A stretch of DNA of 64,000 nt from Acidaminobacterium chupaoyuni (GCA_047936785.1 CP176394.1); one strand, 5' to 3'; shown: positions 51,680 to 59,986, counted from the first letter of the stretch. The notes: a model not told the origin generated them from the sequence alone. Made by a program: numbers and translations.

Positions 51680-53599
51680 ATGAAATTCGATCATCTTTTT
51701 ACTGCCGGGCGGATCGGCACAATGGAGGTCAAAAACCGCCTGATCGTTCCACCGATGCTGACGGAATATGCAAACGAGGACGGCAGCCTGTCAGACCGCT
51801 ACATCCGTTATTATGAGGAAAAGGCCAAAGGCGGCTGGGGCCTTATCATCTGCGAGGACACTTCAGTCGATGAATTCGGCGCGGGTTTTAAAAATCTTCC
51901 CGGCATCTGGAAGGATGAATTTATCCCGCGTCACCGCGAGCTTACCGACCGCGTTCATCAGTATGGCGCGAAGATCGCCGTGCAGGCGTATCATGCGGGA
52001 CGCGAATCCGGCAGCGCCATCAAAGGCCGCCGGCCGGTGGCTCCCTCTGCGATTCAGGACCCCACCGAACCCGAAACACCCCATGAGCTTACCATAGAGG
52101 AGGTCAGGGAACTGGTCGAAAAGTTTGCCCAGGGCATCCGCCGCGGGCGGGATGCCGGATACGACGCTGTCGAGCTGCATGGCGCACACGGTTATCTCAT
52201 CAATCAGTTCGTTTCGCCGTTTTCCAATAAGCGCACCGATGAATACGGCGGCAACCTGCGCAACCGCCTTCGTTTTCCGCTGGAAATCATTGCCCGCGCC
52301 AAAGAACTGGTCGGCGAAAGCTATCCGATTATTTATCGCATTTCTGCCGATGAGATGGTGGAGGGCGGCCTGACGATCGAAGACACCAAGGTCATCGCGC
52401 AGATTCTGGAGGAAGCCGGTGTGGCGGCTCTGCATGTTTCCGCGGGTGTTTACAAAAGCGGATCCATCGTTTCCGCGCCATCCGCAGTGAGAACTGCGCC
52501 ATTCTCCGATTACGCGCAGCAGATCCGCCGTCTGGTGAAAATTCCGGTTTTCGCCGTTGATAAAATTATTTACCCGGAAGTGGCGGAAAGCCTGCTGCGG
52601 GAGGGCAAGGCCGACTTCATCGCCATGGGCCGTGCCTCTATTGCCGATCCGGAGCTGCCAAACAAGGTGCACGAGGGCCGTCTTGACGAAATTCTGCCCT
52701 GCATCGGCTGCTGGCAGGGCTGTCAGGGTAAAATCGCCGTGCAGGAGCCGGTATCCTGTCTTGTCAATCCCCGCACAGGGAAAGAAGAAACCTACACCAT
52801 TCGCAAGGCAGAGAAATCCAAAAAGGTCATGGTCATCGGCGGTGGCCCTGCCGGGATGGAGGCTGCCATTGTGGCAGCAAAGCGCGGGCATGATGTGACA
52901 CTGTATGACAAGGCTGACCGTCTTGGGGGCCAGTGGCTGCTGGCCGCGGTGCCTCCCGGAAAGGAAATGCTGAACTCCTTCACCGTTTGGCAGAAAGGCG
53001 AGCTGATCCGCAGCGGTGTGAAAGTGCTGCTGAACACGGAAGTCACCGCGGAACTGGCGGCAGCGGTCATGCCTGATGCCATTATCTATGCGGCCGGAGC
53101 AACGCCGTCTGTTCCGCCGATTCCCGGCGTGGAAAAGCCCTTTGTGTATACGGCAGAGGACATTCTTTCCGGCAAAGTCGATTTCAGGGGCCATGCAGTC
53201 GTCATCGGCGGCGGCATCGTGGGCGCAGAGACGGCCGAGCATCTGGCGGTTCACGGCTGTACCGTGACCATCATCAAGCGCAGTGCCGACATCGCGGGCG
53301 ACCTGCCCGGCGCGCCGCGGCACTTCCTGATGGAGTCTTTGAAGCGATACGAGGCAGAGCTTCTGGAGAACACGAAAACGCTGGAGATTACGGATCATGG
53401 CGTTCTGACCGAAAAAAACGGCATTCAGCGCCTGATCCCCGCCGATCTTGTGGTGGTGGCATCCGGATCGCGTTCCAACGCCGCGCTGGCAAAGGAACTG
53501 GAAGACAAATATCCTGTGACAGTCGTTGGGGATGCTTTCGCAGTCGGCAAGGCGCTGGATGGCATTGACGCGGCTTATCAAGCCGCACTGGAATTATAA
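51680..53599 (+). CDS. Old yellow enzyme / 2,4-dienoyl-CoA reductase-type flavoenzyme
   Basis: 639 residues, three parts: N-terminal TIM barrel with FMN (about 1-330), Fe-S motif Cys341, 344, 348, 360 (CIGCWQGC...C), and a C-terminal NAD(P)/FAD part (VMVIGGGPAGMEAA, GGGIVGAETAEHLA). Related to BaiCD/BaiH and dienoyl-CoA reductases: reduces activated C=C bonds. ATG 51680 follows GGAAAGG. First gene of the detoxification cluster; radical SAM gene follows at 20 bp. Confidence 0.93.
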   Translation: MKFDHLFTAGRIGTMEVKNRLIVPPMLTEYANEDGSLSDRYIRYYEEKAKGGWGLIICEDTSVDEFGAGFKNLPGIWKDEFIPRHRELTDRVHQYGAKIAVQAYHAGRESGSAIKGRRPVAPSAIQDPTEPETPHELTIEEVRELVEKFAQGIRRGRDAGYDAVELHGAHGYLINQFVSPFSNKRTDEYGGNLRNRLRFPLEIIARAKELVGESYPIIYRISADEMVEGGLTIEDTKVIAQILEEAGVAALHVSAGVYKSGSIVSAPSAVRTAPFSDYAQQIRRLVKIPVFAVDKIIYPEVAESLLREGKADFIAMGRASIADPELPNKVHEGRLDEILPCIGCWQGCQGKIAVQEPVSCLVNPRTGKEETYTIRKAEKSKKVMVIGGGPAGMEAAIVAAKRGHDVTLYDKADRLGGQWLLAAVPPGKEMLNSFTVWQKGELIRSGVKVLLNTEVTAELAAAVMPDAIIYAAGATPSVPPIPGVEKPFVYTAEDILSGKVDFRGHAVVIGGGIVGAETAEHLAVHGCTVTIIKRSADIAGDLPGAPRHFLMESLKRYEAELLENTKTLEITDHGVLTEKNGIQRLIPADLVVVASGSRSNAALAKELEDKYPVTVVGDAFAVGKALDGIDAAYQAALEL

Positions 53600-53619
53600 A
53601 ATAATAGGAGGAACAAATC

Positions 53620-54516
53620 ATGACATACACAGGCCCTGTTTTTCGTCCGCCCTTTGAGGCGAATTCTGTTCTGATCGAGGTCACTTCCGGCTGCAGCCAC
53701 AATGCCTGCACCTTCTGCACCATGTATCATGGCGTTCCATTCCGCATGGCGGCCATGGAGCAGATCGAGCATGATCTTTTGGAGATGCGCCGCGTCTATC
53801 GCTCGGCAAAACGGATCTTTTTGACGGGTGCTGATCCGTTTGTGCTTAGTGCAGATAAGCTGAAAACCATTGCGGAAAAAGTTAATGAAATCTTTCCGGA
53901 GGTTGAAACCATCGCCATGTACGCCTCTGTGAAAAACATTATGAGCAAAACAGATGAAGAACTGCGCCAGCTTCGCGCGCTCAAGATCAACGAGCTGAAT
54001 ATCGGCATCGAATCCGGTATGGACAAAGTGCTGAAGCACCTCAATAAAGGATTTACACTGGAAGAAGCCCGCACCCAGCTCAAGAGGCTGAATGCGGCGG
54101 GCATCGACTTTTCTGCCAACATCATTCTCGGCGCGGCCGGAACGGAAAAATGGATGGAGAATGCCGTTGCCAGCGCACAGCTGCTCAATGAGGTCAAGCC
54201 CTATCTGATTTTCCTTGCGACCCTGCATGTGGATGCCGGAAGCCCGCTGTACGAGGAAGTCAAAGCGGGTGCTTTTGCAGAAAACACGCTTGGCCAGAAC
54301 ATTCAGGAAGAACTGGAATTTCTCAAGCGCCTGGAACTGGATGGCACTGCCTTCTTTGGCCTGCATACCTCCAATGTGGTTCCTGTTGCCGGTACGCTGC
54401 CTGAGGATAAGGATAAGCTCATTGAAATGCTGGAAAAGGGCATGGCCAAAATTCCTGCCCGGATTCTCAATTCCAATCCGGAAAAAGGCTATGAGGGGAT
54501 GGCGATTCTCGAATGA
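53620..54516 (+). CDS. Radical SAM protein of unknown reaction
   Basis: 298 residues. Cluster cysteines Cys25, Cys30, Cys33 in GCSHNACTFC (CX4CX2C spacing, rather than the common CX3CX2C). IESGMDKVLKHLNKGFT and ILGAAGT are typical of the barrel. Substrate unknown. Overlaps the aldo/keto reductase by 4 bp. Confidence 0.88.
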   Translation: MTYTGPVFRPPFEANSVLIEVTSGCSHNACTFCTMYHGVPFRMAAMEQIEHDLLEMRRVYRSAKRIFLTGADPFVLSADKLKTIAEKVNEIFPEVETIAMYASVKNIMSKTDEELRQLRALKINELNIGIESGMDKVLKHLNKGFTLEEARTQLKRLNAAGIDFSANIILGAAGTEKWMENAVASAQLLNEVKPYLIFLATLHVDAGSPLYEEVKAGAFAENTLGQNIQEELEFLKRLELDGTAFFGLHTSNVVPVAGTLPEDKDKLIEMLEKGMAKIPARILNSNPEKGYEGMAILE

Positions 54517-55340
54517 GCGAGCAGACCTATGTGACTTTGTCCAATGGCGTCAAAATGCCTCAGCTGGGCCTTGGCGTTTATGGTGCTGAAGACGGCGCCG
54601 AGACGGAGCACGCGGTTTTGTGGGCGCTGAAAGCGGGATACCGTCATTTCGATACTGCTGCTGCCTATGGCAATGAACGCGGGGTCGGAAGCGCATTGAA
54701 GAAAAGTGGATTCAATAGAGGCGATGTGTTCCTTACAGGGAAGATCTGGAACAGCCATATCCGCGCCGGACAAACACTTCCTGCTTTTTATCAGACGCTG
54801 GAAAACCTCGGCACGGATTATCTGGATCTCTGTCTGCTGCACTGGCCGGTGGAGGGCAAGGAAGAAGCGTGGGAAACACTGGCGCAGCTTTATGAGCGGG
54901 GGGATATCCGTGCCATCGGCGTGAGCAACTTTCATGTCCATCACTTGAACGATCTGATCCGTGCGACCGGCGTCAAGCCAATGCTGGATCAGGTGGAGTC
55001 TCATCCGCTGATGAACAATCAGGCACTGATCGACGCCTGCCAAAAGGCGGGGATTGCGGTGGGGGTCTGGAGCCCGCTGGGCGGTCCCCGCGTTCCGCTG
55101 CTGGAAGATCCGGCGCTGCAGGCACTGGCCGCCAAATACGGCCGCACGCCTGCGCAGATCGTTTTGCGCTGGGATCTTCAGCGCGGTGTGGCCGTTATTC
55201 CCAAGTCCGTTCACCGCGATCGCATCGCATCCAACGCGCAAATTTTCGACTTTGCGCTGACAGAGGAAGATATGGCGCAGATTCAGTCCCTGGATATGGG
55301 ATTGCGCGTCGGGCCGGACCCGGATCATTTCGATTTTTGA
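54513..55340 (+). CDS. Aldo/keto reductase
   Basis: 275 residues. Catalytic tetrad: Asp and Tyr in FDTAAAYGNE, Lys in FLTGKIW, His in LCLLHWPVEG; NADP(H)-binding features near PKSVHRDR. Reduces reactive aldehydes or ketones. ATGA overlap with the radical SAM gene. End of the first operon of the cluster. Confidence 0.95.
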   Translation: MSEQTYVTLSNGVKMPQLGLGVYGAEDGAETEHAVLWALKAGYRHFDTAAAYGNERGVGSALKKSGFNRGDVFLTGKIWNSHIRAGQTLPAFYQTLENLGTDYLDLCLLHWPVEGKEEAWETLAQLYERGDIRAIGVSNFHVHHLNDLIRATGVKPMLDQVESHPLMNNQALIDACQKAGIAVGVWSPLGGPRVPLLEDPALQALAAKYGRTPAQIVLRWDLQRGVAVIPKSVHRDRIASNAQIFDFALTEEDMAQIQSLDMGLRVGPDPDHFDF

Positions 55341-55382
55341 TTCTTTCAGCGGGGCGTTTGGTGAAAGCATTGCCATAAATAC

Positions 55383-55431
55383 TTCAACTTTGAAATTTTC
55401 TCTTGACAAATGTTCAAAGTTGAAGTATTGT
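55383..55431 (+). promoter_or_regulatory. ABM-marR promoter with two TTCAANNTTGAA operators
   Basis: TTGACA (55403-55408), 17-bp spacer, TATTGT (55426-55431). TTCAACTTTGAA (55383-55394) lies just upstream of -35; TTCAAAGTTGAA (55413-55424) lies in the spacer. The outer halves extend the symmetry to 14 bp (ACTTCAACTTTGAA with TTCAAAGTTGAAGT). A dimeric repressor here would block polymerase. Confidence 0.88.
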
Positions 55432-55460
55432 GTTGGTATTGACAGAAGAGAGGTAACGAT

Positions 55461-55748
55461 ATGTTGAAAGTAGTCGCAAAGAATTATGCCGATCTGAATC
55501 ATTTGGATGAGATATTATCTCTCTGCCGGGAACTGGTGGAGATCACCCGCGGGGAAAAAGGCTGCATCAGTTATGGAGTGTATCAGGATGCTGAGCATCC
55601 CGAACTGCTGACCATGATTGAGGAGTGGAAAAGCCGTGAGGATTTGGACACCCACCTGCACGCCGAGCATTTCACCCGAATCGTGCCGCAGCTGGGCAGG
55701 CTGATGACGCAGGCGACCGATCTGAATGTTTATGAGCAGATCATCTGA
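55461..55748 (+). CDS. Antibiotic-biosynthesis monooxygenase (YgiN-like) family protein
   Basis: 95 residues, ferredoxin-like ABM fold (SLCRELVEITRGEKGCISYGVY, MIEEWKSREDLDTHLHAEHF). YgiN-type members act on quinols. GAGAGG ribosome site. First gene of the MarR-controlled unit. Confidence 0.9.
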   Translation: MLKVVAKNYADLNHLDEILSLCRELVEITRGEKGCISYGVYQDAEHPELLTMIEEWKSREDLDTHLHAEHFTRIVPQLGRLMTQATDLNVYEQII

Positions 55749-55767
55749 TATGAAAAGAGGAACCCTT

Positions 55768-56202
55768 ATGAACGCATCTCCCATGGGCGCCGCAACCTAC
55801 ACTTCCCATCTGCGCACAAAGATCAATGAATTTCTGCGCGATGAACTCAAGGCCTGCGGCCACGGCGAACTGGTGCCGAGTTATGGCTCCGTGCTTTCCG
55901 TCGTCTACAAAAACAACGGAAAGGTGCAGATCAAAACCATCTATGATTCGCTCTGCAAGCAGAAAACCACGATCACCGAAAGTATCAACCGTCTGGTTCG
56001 GCTGGGCTATCTGACAAAGGAGACTTGCCCCACCGACGCCCGCTGCACCTATGTGCAGGCAACCGAGAAGGCGCTGGCGTTTCGTCCCGACTTCGACCGG
56101 ATCTCGGCCGAGCTTCGGGAAAAGATCTTCGGCGGCTTTTCCGAGGAGGAACAGCAGCAGTTCGTGGAAAGAATGGTGCGAGCCATCGAAAACTTCAACT
56201 GA
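55768..56202 (+). CDS. MarR-family regulator
   Basis: 144 residues: helical N-terminus, winged helix around KVQIKTIYDSLCKQKTTITESINRL and VRLGYLTKETCPTDARC (Cys-containing wing), then helical dimer part. ATG 55768 follows AGAGGA; ATG 55750 rejected. It likely represses its own promoter (two sites upstream of the gene pair) and the FMN-reductase operon. The cysteines may sense electrophiles. Confidence 0.9.
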   Translation: MNASPMGAATYTSHLRTKINEFLRDELKACGHGELVPSYGSVLSVVYKNNGKVQIKTIYDSLCKQKTTITESINRLVRLGYLTKETCPTDARCTYVQATEKALAFRPDFDRISAELREKIFGGFSEEEQQQFVERMVRAIENFN

Positions 56203-56238
56203 AAAAGGCTGTCTGAGAAAGCTCAGACATCTTTTTTA
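56203..56238 (+). terminator. marR terminator
   Basis: GTCTGAG pairs with CTCAGAC over AAAG, with AAAAAGG on the left and TTTTTT on the right. Confidence 0.85.
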
Positions 56239-56247
56239 GACATATAG

Positions 56248-56271
56248 TTCAACATTGAATTCAAGATTGAA
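56248..56271 (+). promoter_or_regulatory. Two adjacent TTCAANNTTGAA operator sites
   Basis: TTCAACATTGAA (56248-56259) and TTCAAGATTGAA (56260-56271) lie back to back, 28 bp before the FMN-reductase start. Same motif as the pair at the ABM-marR promoter. Confidence 0.82.
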
Positions 56272-56298
56272 TAAAATGAATAAAAGGAGATCTGTAAA

Positions 56299-56844
56299 AT
56301 GGCAAAAGTAATTTTACTCAGCGGCAGCCCCAACGCAGAGGGCAACACCGTTCAGGTGTTGCGCGAGTGTGCAAAGGTCATCGAAGCAAACGGCGTGGAA
56401 GCCGAGGTGATTTCCCTCGCCAATATGAAACTGCACGACGCCATGGATTTCACCAGCGGCGACGACGGCTTCGACGCCGTCATTGCCAAGATCAAAGAGG
56501 CTGACGGCCTGATTGTGGGCGGCCCGGTCTACTGGGGCACGGTTCGCGCCCAGATGATGACGGCGCTCCAGCGCATTGCGATGGCGTCCGCCCAGCAGGG
56601 TAACTTTCTCTCTCGCATGGTGGGTGGCCCCATCGCCATCGCTCGCCGCGGCGGCAGCACAACTTCACTTCAGGAGATGATGATGTTCTATCTTTCCAAC
56701 GACATGATTGTCCCCGGCTCCACCTACTGGAACATCGTGTTCGGTCAGGCGCCCGGCCAGGCTTTGCAGGATGAAGAAGGCATGAACGCGATCCGCCGTT
56801 TCGGCGAGAATGTAGCATTTCTGATTCGGAAAATCAAAGAATAA
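56299..56844 (+). CDS. NAD(P)H-dependent FMN reductase
   Basis: 181 residues, flavodoxin-like: N-terminal SGSPNAEGNT phosphate loop, then GGPVYWGTVRAQMM. Reduces FMN or quinones. GGAGATCTGT ribosome site. Starts the run to flavin reductase, tautomerase and nitroreductases. Confidence 0.92.
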   Translation: MAKVILLSGSPNAEGNTVQVLRECAKVIEANGVEAEVISLANMKLHDAMDFTSGDDGFDAVIAKIKEADGLIVGGPVYWGTVRAQMMTALQRIAMASAQQGNFLSRMVGGPIAIARRGGSTTSLQEMMMFYLSNDMIVPGSTYWNIVFGQAPGQALQDEEGMNAIRRFGENVAFLIRKIKE

Positions 56845-56856
56845 GGAGAGTTAAAT

Positions 56857-57411
56857 ATGAAAAATATTGGAAACATTATAGGGCTGTATCCGATGCCGGA
56901 CACGGTGGTCGGAACCATGCAAAACGGCAAGGTCAACTGGATGAATGTGGCGCATGTGGGTATCTGGGGAATGGAGTGCATGATGCTGAGCATCGGCAAA
57001 CCACATTACACGGCAAGAGCGTTTCATGTGGGAGGCAATCTTTCCATCAATCTGGTGGATGAATCCATGCTGGTGAAGGCTGATTATGTTGGCATTGTTT
57101 CGGGAGAAACGGTCGATAAATCCAATGTGTTCCCGATTTTTTACGGGCAGCTGCCGGATGCGCCGCTGATCGAGAACGCACCTGTCGCCATGGAGTGTGT
57201 GATCGAGGAAATCCATGAGACAAAAACGCACCTGAACTGTATTGTGCGCCCCGTCAACACCTATGTCCGGGAGGACGCTCTTGCTGAAAACGGCAAAATC
57301 GATTTTGAAAAGATTCATCCCATCTTGTTTGAGATGCAGCAGACCCGTTATCTCCGCACCGGTGATGCGGTGGGGCGCTGCTGGAATATTGGAATGTCTC
57401 TGAAAAAATAA
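56857..57411 (+). CDS. Flavin reductase-like (FMN-binding split barrel) protein
   Basis: 184 residues, FMN-binding split-barrel of the FlrA/DIM6 type (ARAFHVGGNLSINLVDE, GLYPMPDTVVGT). Provides reduced flavin or acts as flavoprotein oxidoreductase. AAGGAGAG ribosome site. Confidence 0.88.
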   Translation: MKNIGNIIGLYPMPDTVVGTMQNGKVNWMNVAHVGIWGMECMMLSIGKPHYTARAFHVGGNLSINLVDESMLVKADYVGIVSGETVDKSNVFPIFYGQLPDAPLIENAPVAMECVIEEIHETKTHLNCIVRPVNTYVREDALAENGKIDFEKIHPILFEMQQTRYLRTGDAVGRCWNIGMSLKK

Positions 57412-57424
57412 GGAGGAACTCATT

Positions 57425-57625
57425 ATGCCTGTTATCACATTTGAAGGAGAAAAACTGACCAAGGAGCAGAAAATCGCACTGATTCACAATCTCACCAAAA
57501 CAGCCTCGGAATCCACCGGAATTCCGGATCGCTTCTTCAGCGTCGTGCTTCACGAACAGCCTGCGGAGAACCTTGGCTTTGGTGGCGAGACGGTGGAAGA
57601 ACTGAAAGCAAGACTCAAGAAATAA
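57425..57625 (+). CDS. 4-oxalocrotonate tautomerase-like protein
   Basis: 66 residues. Catalytic Pro1 follows the start Met (MPVITFEG), and HNLTKTASESTGIPDRFF is family-like. Isomerises enols or dehalogenates small acids in other members. GGAGG ribosome site. Confidence 0.88.
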   Translation: MPVITFEGEKLTKEQKIALIHNLTKTASESTGIPDRFFSVVLHEQPAENLGFGGETVEELKARLKK

Positions 57626-57655
57626 TATTCGAGAAAAATGATTGGAGGAAAAATT

Positions 57656-58156
57656 ATGAACGCAATTTTTGCCCGTAAAAGTGTCCGCAGCTACACTGAC
57701 CGTCCCGTTTCCCGGGAGGATCTGCGCGATCTGCTCCATGCCGGCATGAGCGCGCCCACCGCCATGAACGACCGCCCCTGGCAGTTCATTCTGGTCACCG
57801 ACAAAGCGCTTCTTGCAAAGTTGCCCATGGATAATTACACGCAGGCTGTAAAAGACGCGCAGGCCGCCATCGTTGTCTGCGGCGACAACAACAAGGATTT
57901 CAACGGCGCAGGCTTCAATATTATCGATTGCACAGCCACTGTTGAGAATATTCTCGTGGAGGCTGCCGATAGGGGCCTCGGTTCCGTCTATTACGCGGCC
58001 TATCCCATGGAGAACCGTATGGCGCATCTGCGCGAGGTGTTTTCGCTGCCAGAGAACATCGTTCCTTACGCCGTGCTGCCCATCGGCTGGCCGGAAAAGC
58101 AGCCGGAAGCATCCGACCGCTATGATGCTTCCATGGTACACGAGAACCGCTGGTAA
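57656..58156 (+). CDS. Nitroreductase-family protein 1
   Basis: 166 residues, FMN-dependent nitroreductase fold (FARKSVRSYTDRPVSRED; GLGSVYYAAYPMENRM; VLPIGWPEKQPE). Two-electron reduction of nitro or quinone substrates. ATG 57656 follows GGAGG. 64 bp before a paralogue. Confidence 0.9.
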   Translation: MNAIFARKSVRSYTDRPVSREDLRDLLHAGMSAPTAMNDRPWQFILVTDKALLAKLPMDNYTQAVKDAQAAIVVCGDNNKDFNGAGFNIIDCTATVENILVEAADRGLGSVYYAAYPMENRMAHLREVFSLPENIVPYAVLPIGWPEKQPEASDRYDASMVHENRW

Positions 58157-58220
58157 ATTGAAGGAGAGCGCCGGTTTCACGCCGACGCTTCTGCCGTTTT
58201 ACAGGAAAGGAAGTAAGTTT

Positions 58221-58727
58221 ATGAATTCTATTTTTCAGCGCCGCAGTGTGCGTACCTATCTGGAAAAACCGGTGGAGCCGGAGAAGATCGAAAATCTGCT
58301 TCGCGCCGCTATGCAGGCGCCCTCCGCGGGAAATCAGCAGGCGTCGGAATTTCTTGTGGTGCAAAATGCAGCCGCTCTCGAACAGCTTTCCCAGATGAGC
58401 CCGTATGCCGGTTTGCTTGCGAAAGCACCGCTGGCGATCGTCTTACTTGGCAACACCGACCGGATGAAATTTTCAGAAAACTGGGAGCAGGATCTGGGCG
58501 CCGCGGCGGAAAACCTGCTGCTGGAGGCCACAGAGTTGGGATTGGGCGCTGTCTGGCTGGGCGTGCATCCGCTGAAAGAACGGATCAATGCCGTTAAGTC
58601 CCAGTTCTCTTTGCCCGAAAAGCTGAGACCGTTTGCCGTTGTCGCCGTCGGCTACCCAAAGGAGGGAAACGCCAATCATTTTGTTGATCGGTGGAACGCG
58701 GAGCGTGTTCATTATGAAAAGTTCTAA
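58221..58727 (+). CDS. Nitroreductase-family protein 2
   Basis: 168 residues. FQRRSVRTYLEKPVEPEKIE start and GLGAVWLGVHPLKERIN match the first paralogue in layout but differ much in sequence, so the two diverged before they were joined here. AAAGGAAG ribosome site. Confidence 0.9.
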   Translation: MNSIFQRRSVRTYLEKPVEPEKIENLLRAAMQAPSAGNQQASEFLVVQNAAALEQLSQMSPYAGLLAKAPLAIVLLGNTDRMKFSENWEQDLGAAAENLLLEATELGLGAVWLGVHPLKERINAVKSQFSLPEKLRPFAVVAVGYPKEGNANHFVDRWNAERVHYEKF

Positions 58728-58747
58728 ATTGTTATCCTCTCTTTTTC

Positions 58748-59065
58748 GGTGTGGATGTGGACGCGAGGGATTCCTTCGGCGGAATCGCACTCCACGCGGC
58801 CATGTTTCAGGATGATATAAAGATTGTCCAGGCGTTGATCGACTATGGATTTGATGTCAATGCCCAGAAAATCGCAAATGGATTCACACCGCTTCATGAC
58901 GCCGTAGGGGCTGATAATCTGTCGGCAGCCAAGCTCCTGATTGAAAACAGGCCCGACCCTTCCATCCCGAACAAGGATGGTCAGCCCCGGCAGAGTGTAT
59001 CCGCTGCGGCAAGCGCGACTCCCCGCAGGGCGTTAGCTGCGTATATCTCCGCGGTGACAAAATGA
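58748..59065 (+). pseudogene. Ankyrin-repeat gene remnant, 5' end missing
   Basis: About 105 codons of ankyrin repeats (FGGIALHAAMFQDDIKIVQA, GFTPLHDAVGADNLSAAKLL) open in frame from within a repeat. No ribosome site or start before it; upstream in-frame codons are not repeat-like, and a stop lies at 58715. It ends in a frame that stops at 59065. So the N-terminal half of the original gene seems lost, at a point just after the nitroreductase operon. Confidence 0.7.
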
Positions 59066-59511
59066 GAGCATCGCCCTTGCAATGAAGAAGATGTTTTAAA
59101 ACCGATTGATACAGCGAAACCTGTCATAGAAGTTTCGATTAAATGAGAGCATGTAACATGGCAAGCGAATTGAATTACTATGACGACAGGCGCTCAACGC
59201 CGGCAATACACGCCGGGTTGGGCGCCTGTTCATATTTTGCGGGCAGATAAAAAATGCAAAATTACCGGCAATTCTCGCTCTGATTGCCGCGCGGGTGGAG
59301 TTGTGCGCCTCTGTGTGGCCTTTGTGCGATCCGGCGGGGAATATACTCGCCGCGTCGGTGATCACATTTGAGAACGCCTGGCAAGAGAACAATCGGTGAC
59401 AAATTGTTCTGGGATATAGTTGTTTCTGTTCACAGAGAACGAATTCTTTCACCTTAACCAAAATTCAACCCTGAAATCTGTGTAAACAGCGGTGCACAGA
59501 TAAAATGCAGC
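59066..59511. other. Gene-free stretch with long hairpin
   Basis: No ribosome-site-supported ORF. Holds the long imperfect hairpin at 59187-59228. Candidate right-hand edge of the accessory segment. Two short ORFs of 60-120 codons on either strand look random. Confidence 0.5.
59187..59228. repeat. Long imperfect hairpin
   Basis: CAGGCGC (59187-59193) pairs with GCGCCTG (59222-59228); CAAC with GTTG and CGGC with GCCG continue the stem inward around AATACAC. Not a terminator by T content; resembles an extragenic palindrome. Confidence 0.65.
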
Positions 59512-59543
59512 AAAAACCCCCTGAAATCATTGATTTCAAGGGG
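59512..59543 (-). terminator. tRNA-Leu terminator
   Basis: On the minus strand CCCCTTGAAATC pairs with GATTTCAGGGG and is followed by GTTTTTG. Confidence 0.85.
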
Positions 59544-59544
59544 T

Positions 59545-59629
59545 TGGTGCGCCTGAAGGGACTCGAACCCACACGCATTGCTGCACGAGAACCTAAATCT
59601 CGCATGTCTACCAATTCCATCACAGGCGC
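59545..59629 (-). tRNA. tRNA-Leu (anticodon TAG)
   Basis: On the minus strand acceptor GCGCCTG pairs with CAGGCGC, CCA encoded (59545-59547). Anticodon loop TTTAGGT gives TAG; long variable arm (TGCAGCAATGCG) is type II as for Leu. 85 nt. 3' end faces the accessory segment. Confidence 0.97.
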
Positions 59630-59775
59630 ATATGTAGTTTTTCTCTGTTTTTACACGGGGAGAAGACCGAGGCGGAGTGTTATGCTTGATCCGCAGTTAT
59701 AAAAACAGGCAGTGCATGTCTTCAACGATATCGTGGCGGCAGGTTGTTTACGGTGGCCGCAAAATAAGCAAAAAC

Positions 59776-59804
59776 AGTATAGCATATTTCAAAAAACGCG
59801 TCAA
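59776..59804 (-). promoter_or_regulatory. tRNA-Leu promoter
   Basis: On the minus strand TTGACG (59804-59799), 17-bp spacer, TATACT (59781-59776). About 147 bp upstream of the tRNA, giving a long unexplained leader. Confidence 0.75.
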
Positions 59805-59925
59805 ACGGAAGATTCATCTCGGCAGGCAAATCAAACGGAAGTTTCCCCAAATGAAATGCGTTTTCACAGTGATCTGAAAATTTTATCATGATGGGGGCTT
59901 GAAAAATTTATCAAAAAATGATATA

Positions 59926-59954
59926 TTGAATATCTTTATCGAATCTGATAAAAT
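59926..59954 (+). promoter_or_regulatory. ABC-2 operon promoter
   Basis: TTGAAT (59926-59931), 17-bp spacer, TAAAAT (59949-59954). An inverted repeat TTTATC/GATAAA (59935-59952) overlaps the -10. Confidence 0.65.
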
Positions 59955-59986
59955 TTTACATTTTTAAAACAGGGGAGGCATGAGAG

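Noticed and set aside
51863..53581. 572-codon minus-strand ORF opposite the old yellow enzyme
   Set aside because: Long because of the codon bias of the real gene; composition rich in His, Gly, Asn and no domain.
59180..59461. Short ORFs on both strands in the gene-free stretch near tRNA-Leu
   Set aside because: No ribosome sites and overlapping the long hairpin; look random.
42795..59629. Integrative element with att sites
   Set aside because: No integrase and no copy of either tRNA 3' end at the other border could be seen.
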